Assembly: GCA_030598355.1 (NCBI GenBank)
Contig: JAUVQD010000053.1
Span: 1 to 7,959, forward strand
Length of the DNA stretch: 7,959 nucleotides
From: Actinomycetes bacterium
GTDB lineage: Bacteria > Actinomycetota > Aquicultoria > CAJVYJ01 > JAUVQD01
Direction: 5' to 3'
Shown: in pieces, positions 1 to 6,751 of the stretch
Position numbering within the stretch: position 1 is the first letter of the stretch
How the letters are laid out: each line of letters opens with the position of its first letter
Notes under the pieces: generated by a model
Databases searched by the model: none
Told to the model about the DNA's origin: nothing
Seen by the model: the letters and a program-made list of their open reading frames with translations, nothing else
Translations under genes and position numbers: made by a program

Positions 1-1
1 C

Positions 2-409
2 TTCTCCCTTTTAGGCATAGACATTACCGAAGACCCCGAAGCCTTGCACGCCGCCTATAATGACTCCGCGGGCCTGAGCGCCGCGTTTACAAAAAATATT
101 TTTGATCGCATGAACCGCGATTTTAATACGTCAATTGATACTGACTCCATATCCCATGTGGCGAGATATGATCCGGATTGGCAGCGAGTTGAAATCTTCG
201 CGAAATTTCTGGAGGCGCAGACAATTGATATCGCGCCTTTAGCCACAACTTTTGAAATCGACGCCGGCGAAATGATCTTGACCGAAATAAGCCGTAAATT
301 CAGACTTAAACAAATAGTTCCCTACCTTCGCACTTTCGGACTCGTTGTGGTAGAGAAATATATTGATGATAATCGGCACTTTTGCGTTCTATTGCTGCGA
401 CAGAAATAG
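2..409 (+). CDS. egtD: EgtD-family L-histidine N-alpha-methyltransferase, C-terminal part (5' end outside window)
   Basis: The reading frame is open from the first bases and ends at a TAG at 407-409, giving the last 135 residues of a family member usually about 320 residues long. EgtD uses three SAM to trimethylate histidine to hercynine, the first step of ergothioneine synthesis in the cytosol. Visible family hallmarks are LLGIDITEDPEAL, then AAYND-AGLSAAF, then NRDF, HVARYD, and the signature TEISRKF near window positions 275-300. In characterised EgtD the histidine-binding Glu and Ser lie in this TExS segment, and both are present here; the Tyr of AAYND probably matches another substrate-contacting residue. 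The N-terminal SAM-binding half is not visible, so catalytic integrity cannot be judged. A TTG at 44 could be taken for a start, but homology clearly continues upstream of it. It converges on the flavoprotein gene with a 4-bp gap. Whether an egtB partner lies upstream is unknown. Confidence 0.88.
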   Translation, partial: FSLLGIDITEDPEALHAAYNDSAGLSAAFTKNIFDRMNRDFNTSIDTDSISHVARYDPDWQRVEIFAKFLEAQTIDIAPLATTFEIDAGEMILTEISRKFRLKQIVPYLRTFGLVVVEKYIDDNRHFCVLLLRQK

Positions 410-413
410 ATCG

Positions 414-1766
414 CTAGACAAGATATTTGATATCTGAACAAAATGTCGGGTAGGCAAAAATTGTGCTTTTTAAGTCGCTTGCGGTGGCCTTTGTCTTCAT
501 GGCTTGCGCAAAGACATTGATAAGCTCTTCAGCTCCCGGTCCGAAGATATGAGCCCCGAGAATCTTATCGGACGCGTTATCAACGAGAACTTTACTTGAC
601 GAGGCCTTAATCTGCAGCCGCCGCGAACTATACCACTGAGACGTATCCTGATGATTGACTCGAAAATCCAGGCCTTGCTTTTTAGCCTGGTCTTCATTAA
701 TGCCGACAGATGCTATCGGTGGCACAGTATAAACAATACTCGGAACAACTGAATGGTCGACTTTTGTTTTGTCGCCGTCAATGATGTTTCGGGCCACAAC
801 ATTGCCCTGATATAAAGCGACTGGCGTTAATGGCGGTCCTATCTCAGCCGCATCCCCGGCAGCGTATACAGAGGGGTTTGAAACACTTTTGAGATAATCA
901 TTAACCACTACACCCCGACGACTTCGCTGAACATCTAGAACTTCGAGGTTCATATCATCAAGGTCAGGGACTCTGCCCGCACCGTGAACAACTAAATCAG
1001 CTTTAAAGACTTCACTCGCGCCCTCAGCGTTCTTTACCGTTACCGCGAAAGCGCTGTCAATCATTTCGACTTTTTCTACTGCTCTTTCTCTCTTTACTAC
1101 AATTCCTTCTTCAGCGGACGATTTAACCATTTGCTCTACCAGGTCAGCATCAAATATTTTGAGAGGAGTGCTCCCTCTATCAAGAATCACTACTTGCGCA
1201 CCCGTTCTCGCTGTAATATGAGCGAATTCAAACGAGATAAAGCCGCCCCCGATAAAAATAACGCTTTCCGGCAAATCTTTCATATCCAGAAATTCGTCGC
1301 TGGTCTTCACATATTCTTTTCCGGGCATTCCCAAATCCATCGGTTTTGCGCCATTAGCCAACAGGAATCGCTCGCCTTCCAGAATATTCTCACCGACTTG
1401 GATTTGGTTGCTTGAGATAAATTTGGCTCGTCCATGGACATTTGTAATGCCAAGATCAGTGTAAGATTTTTCAGTTAACGCGGGTGTTGGTTCTGTAAAG
1501 GTGTTTTTGAACGCGATTGCTTGTGGCCAATTGATTTTAGTTTTGGATGTGCCCACCCCGACGTCCAACATACGATTGTAGGCATCCACAGTTTCTGCTT
1601 CACCAACTAAGACCTTCTTTGGCACGCAACCCCTAAGGGAACATGTTCCGCCAAATGGGTTTGAGTCGACAACGGCTACTTTTATACCGGCCTCACTGCA
1701 TATCGCGGCTGCCGTTCCGCCGGCTGCCCCCGAGCCTATGACAATCAAATCGAATAAAGTATCCAT
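414..1766 (-). CDS. FAD/NAD(P)-dependent oxidoreductase, glutathione/mercuric reductase-like, atypical active site
   Basis: This is a 450-residue class I pyridine nucleotide-disulfide oxidoreductase-fold protein, presumably cytosolic. The FAD Rossmann motif GSGAAGG lies at residues 11-17, the redox-active cysteines are Cys42 and Cys47 in GGTCSLRGCVPKK, the NAD(P) motif GGGFISFEFA is at about 173-182, the second FAD motif YAAGDAA is at 301-307, and the dimerisation domain fills about 340-450. Glutathione and lipoamide reductases carry HPTxxE near the C-terminus as the catalytic acid/base. Here residues 439-445 read YPTFCSD, so the His is Tyr, the Glu is Ser, and an extra Cys443 appears. The CxLRGCxPKK plus YPTxxSD combination fits a broad subfamily of uncharacterised reductases as I remember it, so no substrate is assigned. 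The ATG at 1766 is preceded by a good AGAGGGA ribosome site. It is last in the run from uppP, 60 bp after the phosphatase gene. NADH or NADPH preference is not clear from the sequence. Confidence 0.9.
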   Translation of the reverse strand: MDTLFDLIVIGSGAAGGTAAAICSEAGIKVAVVDSNPFGGTCSLRGCVPKKVLVGEAETVDAYNRMLDVGVGTSKTKINWPQAIAFKNTFTEPTPALTEKSYTDLGITNVHGRAKFISSNQIQVGENILEGERFLLANGAKPMDLGMPGKEYVKTSDEFLDMKDLPESVIFIGGGFISFEFAHITARTGAQVVILDRGSTPLKIFDADLVEQMVKSSAEEGIVVKRERAVEKVEMIDSAFAVTVKNAEGASEVFKADLVVHGAGRVPDLDDMNLEVLDVQRSRRGVVVNDYLKSVSNPSVYAAGDAAEIGPPLTPVALYQGNVVARNIIDGDKTKVDHSVVPSIVYTVPPIASVGINEDQAKKQGLDFRVNHQDTSQWYSSRRLQIKASSSKVLVDNASDKILGAHIFGPGAEELINVFAQAMKTKATASDLKSTIFAYPTFCSDIKYLV

Positions 1767-1826
1767 CTAAATCCCTCTATTCCCAATTATCGCTCTATAT
1801 CTCCCATATGAGACGCACAATAACTT

Positions 1827-2810
1827 TCATTTTACATTCTCAGGCTCCGGTGAAATAACTAGAACTGCCAGATCGTCCGCTAAAGTTTCCGATGCGAAAG
1901 ACAATGCTTCGCGCAAGATTACATCCGGCAATTCCATAGGATTAGAGGTCGGTCTTTCGATGATTTCTATTAATTTATCTTCACCGAACAATTGATCACC
2001 GCAGCGAGCGTCTGTAACACCATCTGTGTAAAGAATTAAACTATCCCCCACCTCTAGTTTCGTTTGGCCTTCAGAAAATCCATGATCCAACGATATGCCA
2101 AGCGCTAGCGAGCGCGCTTCAAGCAGCTCTAAGCTTGCATCAACGCCTCTTTTGATGAAACTTTCAGTATGGCCGGCGTTGCAAAACCTCAGCTCAGCGT
2201 TCTTACGATCAAATACCGCGAAGAACGTAGTTACGAAAATCGTATCCTCAGAATTTTTTGTAATTAGATTATTTGCCAAAGACATGACCTTTGCCGGCGA
2301 GCTTTCTTGATAAGCGTAGGCTTTTATTGCCAGTTTTGCAGAATTCGCAATTTTCGCGGCCTCTAGACCCTTGCCGGCAACATCGCCGATGACGATCCCT
2401 ACCTTACCATCTCGGAGCTCGTACAGATCAAAGAAATCCCCGCCTATCTTGGCCTCGTCAATAGTCGCAGACTGATAGACGTAACCACATCTTAGACCTG
2501 CTGGTTTATCCGGCACGCCTAATATTATTTTTTGAACCTCCTCGGCAATCCGCTGCTCACTGGAAAGCCGGTTTAACGGCCCTAAAACCAACACATAGAG
2601 AATAGGCAAAAGAAAGACAATCAAAGTAACGCTATCAACTATAGCGATCCAAAATACAGAAAGGTCACTTAGAAAAACCGGCAAAACTAGCATCATTATG
2701 AAGAATTCCACGATGAAGATGACTACTACACTAATTGTATAGAACTCTATTGCCAGTCTCTTTCTGCGCCCAAATTTTCCAAGAACTTTTGGTGCTCTAA
2801 AGGTAGCCAT
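1827..2810 (-). CDS. Membrane-anchored SpoIIE/RsbU-type PP2C serine phosphatase
   Basis: This is a 327-residue protein. Residues 1-20 are basic, two hydrophobic segments follow at about 24-47 and 52-77, a short linker runs to about residue 98, and a PPM/SpoIIE phosphatase domain fills about 105-320. Metal-binding and core motifs are intact: GGDFFDLYE (Asp125), GDVAGKG (Asp143), FVTTFFAVFD, NAGHTE, YTDGVTDAR (Asp263) and ADDLAVLVI (Asp312/Asp313). Such enzymes usually dephosphorylate an STAS-type anti-anti-sigma factor or a similar partner, freeing it in a partner-switching pathway. No sensor domain (PAS, GAF, HAMP) is visible, so the membrane segments or a partner may provide the signal. No antagonist or anti-sigma kinase gene lies in the window, so the substrate is unknown. 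The start is supported by a strong GAGGAGG ribosome site about 10 nt upstream of ATG 2810. It follows ftsK in the same direction after 59 bp. Confidence 0.92.
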   Translation of the reverse strand: MATFRAPKVLGKFGRRKRLAIEFYTISVVVIFIVEFFIMMLVLPVFLSDLSVFWIAIVDSVTLIVFLLPILYVLVLGPLNRLSSEQRIAEEVQKIILGVPDKPAGLRCGYVYQSATIDEAKIGGDFFDLYELRDGKVGIVIGDVAGKGLEAAKIANSAKLAIKAYAYQESSPAKVMSLANNLITKNSEDTIFVTTFFAVFDRKNAELRFCNAGHTESFIKRGVDASLELLEARSLALGISLDHGFSEGQTKLEVGDSLILYTDGVTDARCGDQLFGEDKLIEIIERPTSNPMELPDVILREALSFASETLADDLAVLVISPEPENVK

Positions 2811-2869
2811 TCAAAGCAATCCTCCTCAGAATAGTCCGAGACAAGGCTAAACTAAAAGTTCGACGAATC

Positions 2870-4993
2870 TCAACCAGTTTGAGTTTGGCGAAGATCCTCA
2901 AGTTCCTCTTTAGTTATCAAAATAGCCCGGGGCTTGCTGCCGTCAGCGGGGCCAACAAGACCACGCTGTTCCAGCATGTCAATTAATCTAGCGGCGCGCG
3001 CATAACCGACACGTAGCCGGCGCTGGAGTGATGATGTCGAGGCTTGCTGCGTGTTGACTATCATATCTAGAGCCTCATCAAACAGATCGTCCTCAAAATC
3101 GACTCCGCCCGGTTTTGACTTTTTTTCTTCAAGTATCTCTCTTTTGTATTCTGGTTTGCCTTGCTTCTTAGCAAATCCGGTCACCAAATCAACCTCGTTT
3201 TCAGTGACAAACGCTCCTTGTAGGCGCTGTGCCTTTGTCGAATTTGGAGATTGAAAGAGCATGTCTCCTTTGCCGATCAACTTTTCGGCCCCATTTGCGT
3301 CCAAGACAACTCGGGAGTCGACTTGAGATGAAACCGCAAAAGCTATACGGCAAGTGATATTTGCTTTGATTAAGCCCGTAATTATATCGGCGGAAGGCCG
3401 CTGCGTGGCCACAACGAGATGAATTCCGACAGCTCTGGCCATTTGAGCCAAGCGACAGATAGCGTCTTCGACGTCTCCGGCGGCGACCATCATTAAATCC
3501 GCTAGCTCATCTATGACAATTACAATATACGGCAGCGGTTCTTTATCATGGAATCGCTCTTCGACAACGCCATTATAGCTATCAATGTTACGCACTTTTG
3601 CCTCGGCCAGAAGCTGAAACCGCGCTTCCATTTCCGCTACCGCCCAGCCAAGCGCCACCGCCGCTTGTTTCGGACTGGTAACCACCGGCACAAGCAAGTG
3701 CGGTATATCATTGTAGAGATTGAGCTCTATGCGTTTTGGATCAATCAGAATAAGCTTGACCTGGTCCGGACGGGCTCTTAATAGAATGGACATGAGAATC
3801 CCATTCACACAAACACTTTTCCCTGAGCCGGTGGCACCGGCTATTAACAGGTGCGGCATCTCCCCTATGCTAGATAAAATGGCTTGTCCGGTAATGTCTT
3901 TACCGATAGCCACCAAAAGCGGACTGCCTTGTTTGGGCGGCACACCATTTAGCATATCCCCGAGGGTCACCATTTCACGACTGCTATTAGGAACCTCAAT
4001 GCCGACTGCTGACCGGCCGGGAATGGGAGCTAAAACCCGGATGTCTGTTGCGGCTAGGGCCATCCCTATATCATCAGCTAAGTTTACACTCCTATTAACC
4101 TTAACTCCGGAGGCAAGTCTGAGCTCAAACCTTGTGACCGTTGGCCCTTTTATAACTCGGTCAACCTTGGCGTCAATATCAAAATTTGACAAGGTCTTTT
4201 CCAAGACCGCCATCTGGTCTTTCTCGTTTTTTAAAGCGACCTTCCCAGCTGCCTTAGATCTCTTTAGTAAAGCCGACGATGGCAAGCGGTAGCTGGACCC
4301 ATCATTATCCTCTTCATCAACCAGCTCTAACTGACTTGGTCGTGCCTCTTTTTCCTGAGTTTTTGTCATCTCAAAGCTCTCTATGACAACCGGTTTTTGG
4401 GTGATGACTGTTTCTTCGTCTGAGCGACTCCTATCTTCAATAACTACTTCTCTTCTCTCATCAACCTTAGCACGCGGCTTTTTTTGCCGTTTCCGGTTGC
4501 GCTCTCTAGACGAGTTAAGGATATTCGTAGAAACTTCACGCAATGATATGCCGGTTACAAATAACACAGACGCGGCTACACCTGCCCCGACCATCACGTA
4601 GCTACCCGCTAACCCTAAAAGATTTCTGAATATCAACGAAAAAGTAGCGCCGAGAATGCCCCCGTACTCCCAGACCTGCGATGTTTTGAAAGCATGTGCT
4701 TCGGAAACGCTTAGATGGCGAGCAACGGTAAACGAGAAGAGCAATAAAGAAAACCCAAGAGTTGTCTGCTCAAGGTTATCCTCCGGCTCTTTTGTGAAGA
4801 AGAGGCCTCCAAGAACAAGGAGAAATATTGGCGCAAGATACCGACCTGACCCAACAACCCATTTAAGCCCGATCAGAACATAAACACCAAAAAGACCGGC
4901 CATTTGAAATAAGCTGAGCGTGATCAATATGGCCAGCGCGATAATAGCGACACCGAATATCTCACGGCTGTTTTTTCTTCTACGACTAGGCAT
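2870..4993 (-). CDS. ftsK: FtsK/SpoIIIE-family DNA translocase
   Basis: This is a 707-residue septal motor that pumps chromosomal DNA during division. The basic N-terminus is followed by several hydrophobic segments between residues 12 and 150, consistent with the usual four-helix membrane anchor. A highly charged linker covers about 160-260, and the alpha/beta motor about 260-610. Walker A is GATGSGKS at 386-393 and Walker B is VIVIDELAD at 491-499, followed by ATQRPSADIITG at 529-540, all intact. The C-terminal winged-helix gamma domain (about 640-695, with RVGYARAARLIDMLEQRGLVG) normally reads polarity sequences on DNA and, in proteobacteria, activates XerD. The length is close to SpoIIIE and compact FtsK proteins. 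The ATG at 4993 lies 6 bp after the uppP stop with only a weak GAAG as ribosome site, so translational coupling to uppP is likely. The next methionine would delete the first membrane helix, so this start is preferred. Confidence 0.96.
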   Translation of the reverse strand: MPSRRRKNSREIFGVAIIALAILITLSLFQMAGLFGVYVLIGLKWVVGSGRYLAPIFLLVLGGLFFTKEPEDNLEQTTLGFSLLLFSFTVARHLSVSEAHAFKTSQVWEYGGILGATFSLIFRNLLGLAGSYVMVGAGVAASVLFVTGISLREVSTNILNSSRERNRKRQKKPRAKVDERREVVIEDRSRSDEETVITQKPVVIESFEMTKTQEKEARPSQLELVDEEDNDGSSYRLPSSALLKRSKAAGKVALKNEKDQMAVLEKTLSNFDIDAKVDRVIKGPTVTRFELRLASGVKVNRSVNLADDIGMALAATDIRVLAPIPGRSAVGIEVPNSSREMVTLGDMLNGVPPKQGSPLLVAIGKDITGQAILSSIGEMPHLLIAGATGSGKSVCVNGILMSILLRARPDQVKLILIDPKRIELNLYNDIPHLLVPVVTSPKQAAVALGWAVAEMEARFQLLAEAKVRNIDSYNGVVEERFHDKEPLPYIVIVIDELADLMMVAAGDVEDAICRLAQMARAVGIHLVVATQRPSADIITGLIKANITCRIAFAVSSQVDSRVVLDANGAEKLIGKGDMLFQSPNSTKAQRLQGAFVTENEVDLVTGFAKKQGKPEYKREILEEKKSKPGGVDFEDDLFDEALDMIVNTQQASTSSLQRRLRVGYARAARLIDMLEQRGLVGPADGSKPRAILITKEELEDLRQTQTG

Positions 4994-4999
4994 AATTTT

Positions 5000-5800
5000 C
5001 TACTGCTTCAATGTTAAGATAATCGCTATGCTGCCCATAATGAAACAATAAACCGCAAACAAACGCAACCTTTGCTCTTGAATGACCTTCATCAACACAG
5101 CGATTGCTAAGAATCCTGAGATACCAGCAGCAATCATGCCCGCGATTAAGCTGGGCATATTTGACGTTGGAACCCCTCGGAGCAGTGAAACACCGGAAGC
5201 GCCGAGAATGATTGGAATAGAGAGCAGAAAAGAAAACCTGGCGGCTTCCGTTCGCTCGAAACCTCGCCAGATACCCGCTGCTATTGTCGCTCCGGAACGA
5301 GAGAAACCTGGCAAGATGGCTGCCATCTGAGCTAAGCCAACCCATACGCTATCGCTCAGCTTAATTGTATCCAGTGTTCTGATGCCTTGCTTTTGAGACT
5401 CAACAAGCCACAAAACACTACCGGTTGCCAAGAGCATGAGACCGACTACAAGAGTAGATTTGAAGGCTTCATCGAAATACTCCTCAAAAAGAGCGCCGCC
5501 CAGTGCCGCGGGGATCGAAGCCGCCGCAAGATATACGACAAGCCCGAATTTTTCGTCTTTTCGCCTCCATATCAACCAATTCCAAATCGACTTAGACAAC
5601 AAAACTAACTCGTGGCGAAAATAAACCATGATAGCTACTAGTGTGCCCAGGTGTAATAGAGCGTTGACAGCAAGAGAGCCTTGATCGGTTCGCATCAGCT
5701 TTTGCGCTATCACTAAATGCCCGCTACTGCTAACAGGAAGAAATTCCGTCAATCCCTGAATAACACCGAGCGCGATTCCTTGAAATAAGGCCATATGCAC
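5000..5800 (-). CDS. uppP: Undecaprenyl-diphosphate phosphatase (BacA/UppP)
   Basis: This is a polytopic membrane protein of 264-266 residues that dephosphorylates undecaprenyl pyrophosphate, recycling the lipid carrier for peptidoglycan and other envelope polymers; overexpression in other species gives bacitracin resistance. The two family signatures are present. The first is QGLTEFLPVSSSGH, with the (E/Q)xxxE pair as Gln15 and Glu19 plus His28. The second is PGFSRSGAT at about 164-172, with the catalytic Arg168 (numbering from the GTG). Hydrophobic helices fill most of the rest, as in the family. The start is ambiguous: GTG at 5800 has a weak GGAA site at good spacing, while ATG at 5794 gives the MALFQGIALG N-terminus that best matches homologues. 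It is the first gene of the leftward run and ends 6 bp before ftsK. The divergent methyltransferase starts 67 bp away. Confidence 0.96.
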   Translation of the reverse strand: MHMALFQGIALGVIQGLTEFLPVSSSGHLVIAQKLMRTDQGSLAVNALLHLGTLVAIMVYFRHELVLLSKSIWNWLIWRRKDEKFGLVVYLAAASIPAALGGALFEEYFDEAFKSTLVVGLMLLATGSVLWLVESQKQGIRTLDTIKLSDSVWVGLAQMAAILPGFSRSGATIAAGIWRGFERTEAARFSFLLSIPIILGASGVSLLRGVPTSNMPSLIAGMIAAGISGFLAIAVLMKVIQEQRLRLFAVYCFIMGSIAIILTLKQ

Positions 5801-5804
5801 TATA

Positions 5805-5831
5805 TTTCCACAAAATCCGCTATTTCCGCAA
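5805..5831. repeat. Three contiguous 9-bp imperfect repeats upstream of uppP
   Basis: Three 9-mers lie end to end: tttccacaa, aatccgcta and tttccgcaa, sharing a central TCC-C core. They sit between the candidate uppP promoter and its start codon, where a bound regulator could block or modulate transcription. Arrays this short also arise by chance, and no known operator consensus is recognised. Confidence 0.3.
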
Positions 5832-5858
5832 GTTTAAAGTCTTGGTATGTTTTGTTAA
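5831..5858 (-). promoter_or_regulatory. Candidate sigma-70-type promoter for the uppP-ftsK unit
   Basis: Read on the minus strand, a TTAACA box (plus-strand positions 5853-5858) and a TAAACT box (5831-5836) are separated by 16 bp. Transcription would start near 5824, leaving a leader of about 25-30 nt before uppP and placing the 9-bp repeats at and just after the start point. The -35 box differs from TTGACA at one position and the -10 matches TATAAT at four of six. The location just upstream of the first gene supports it; the match itself is only moderate. Confidence 0.35.
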
Positions 5859-5868
5859 TATAGGGGGG
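5833..5868 (+). promoter_or_regulatory. Candidate promoter for the methyltransferase gene, possibly giving a leaderless mRNA
   Basis: A TTTAAA box (5833-5838) and a TAATAT box (5856-5861) are spaced by 17 bp. Each matches the sigma-70 consensus at four of six positions. Standard promoter geometry would put the first transcribed base at about 5868, exactly the G of the GTG start codon. The discriminator between the -10 box and that base is agggggg-like and G-rich. These boxes overlap the opposing candidate uppP promoter, so the two could compete for RNA polymerase. Confidence 0.35.
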
Positions 5869-6551
5869 TGACTAAAACTACACAACGCCATGATAAATCG
5901 TCAATTGCTCGCTTCTATGACTCGATGGGGCCTGTTTACGCGCGAATGCGCCAATACGGTCATAATCGTGACGGTAATACAAAAACGTGCCTTGTGGACG
6001 CCCTGACCCCGTTTGAAGATGACATCATCTTAGATATCGGTACGGGGCCGGGCATGTACGCTATGGATATCGCTACTGCGGCTCCCAGCTGTCGTGTCGT
6101 CGGAATAGATATTTCTGAGACATTTATTGACATCGCTAAAGAAAGCGCCTCGAGCGCAAAAATCAGTAATGTGGAATTTGCTCTAGGCAACATCGAGAGC
6201 TTGGGATTCGCCGATAATCATTTTTCAAAAATTATTTGCGCGGGCGTTATTTCTGTGGTTCACCAAAGAAAACAGGCGATAAACGAGCTGGCGCGGGTCC
6301 TCAGACCTGGTGGCACATTAGCGGTTAGAGAGCCGTGCCGTTCCACCGGGGCATTTAGTCGTTTCGTTTTCGGTCTTCCTTCTGAATCAAGAATTCGTGG
6401 ACTTTGCACTAACGCCGGCTTACTAGGCGGACATTTTAGCCCCGGTTTTATGTCTAAAGCAGAAATTGAAGATCTTTTTTCAGAAACAGCGTTCTCCTCA
6501 GTCGAACTTGAAGAACATGGCCGGGATATCCTGATCACCGCAACAAGGTAG
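5868..6551 (+). CDS. Class I SAM-dependent methyltransferase (UbiE/Methyltransf_11-like), substrate unknown
   Basis: This is a 227-residue soluble methyltransferase. Motif I ILDIGTGPGMY is at 54-64, the acidic strand-2 end VVGIDIS at 77-83, the GNIESLGF loop at about 107-114, and the post-motif LARVLRPGGTLAVREP at 141-156; these form a complete SAM-binding fold. The N-terminal ARFYDSMGPVYARM resembles the FYDxxAxxY entry helix of UbiE-like enzymes, so the start must lie upstream of it. GTG at 5868 is the only usual start that does so, since a stop precedes it at 5856-5858 and the next ATG is at 5925. The bases TAGGGGGGTGA resemble a full Shine-Dalgarno but run directly into the GTG with no spacing, which is odd for normal initiation. 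It is divergent from uppP and convergent with rnhB. The middle to C-terminal region, where such enzymes usually recognise substrate, gives no clue I recognise. Confidence 0.85.
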   Translation: MTKTTQRHDKSSIARFYDSMGPVYARMRQYGHNRDGNTKTCLVDALTPFEDDIILDIGTGPGMYAMDIATAAPSCRVVGIDISETFIDIAKESASSAKISNVEFALGNIESLGFADNHFSKIICAGVISVVHQRKQAINELARVLRPGGTLAVREPCRSTGAFSRFVFGLPSESRIRGLCTNAGLLGGHFSPGFMSKAEIEDLFSETAFSSVELEEHGRDILITATR

Positions 6552-6554
6552 ATC

Positions 6555-6730
6555 ATGCCTTTTGCTCGCTTCGGCGCTAAAATGTTGAATTCGATGCTTA
6601 GTTTATCTGAAAGGTCAGGTTGGTTTTTACGTTATACAGAATTGGATTTCTTGTTTATCTGCTGACAATCATAACCTTGTATTTTGTCTACCCGGTGCTC
6701 ATCTATTACGGTACGTTTCTATTTAACTAG
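6555..6730 (+). pseudogene. Possible small single-helix membrane protein gene interrupted by a frameshift at a T5 run
   Basis: An ATG at 6555, 3 bp after the methyltransferase stop, has an AAGG ribosome site six bases upstream (6545-6548). It opens a 36-residue frame ending at TGA 6663-6665. The overlapping frame (open from 6611 to TAG 6728-6730) encodes a strongly hydrophobic run including GFLVYLLTIITLYFVYPVL. Adding one T to the T5 run at 6624-6628 fuses the two into a 58-residue product: a short amphipathic N-terminus (MPFARFGAKM, then SMLSLSERS) followed by one membrane helix. This could be an assembly or read error, a decayed gene, or two unrelated small frames. Alternatively the downstream part could start on its own at TTG 6620, which has GAAAGG five bases upstream. 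I recognise no family. It occupies most of the only sizeable gap in the window (6552-6751). Confidence 0.3.
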
Positions 6731-6751
6731 TACTTTCCAAACTCGATGCTC

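Noticed and set aside
44..46. TTG as a possible start of the leftmost gene
   Set aside because: Family homology (LLGIDITEDPEAL) continues upstream of it to the window edge, so the gene is simply cut by the window.
421..435. Perfect AT-rich inverted repeat (agatat-ttg-atatct) just inside the flavoprotein 3' end, near the convergent gene junction
   Set aside because: A 6-bp stem of mostly A-T pairs with no following T tract on either strand is too weak to call a terminator.
3720..4292. 190-codon open frame on the plus strand opposite ftsK
   Set aside because: It lies entirely antisense to the intact FtsK motor domain, has no good ribosome site or recognisable domain, and its composition is what the complement of that coding frame would give.
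4986..5345. 119-codon minus-strand frame inside uppP
   Set aside because: It overlaps the second half of uppP in another frame; UppP has the conserved PGFSRSGAT motif there and the alternative translation looks like no known protein.
5888..5990. ATG in another frame just after the methyltransferase GTG, opening a frame of about 32 codons
   Set aside because: It reads through the conserved methyltransferase N-terminus in the wrong frame and ends early; there is no sign that it is used.
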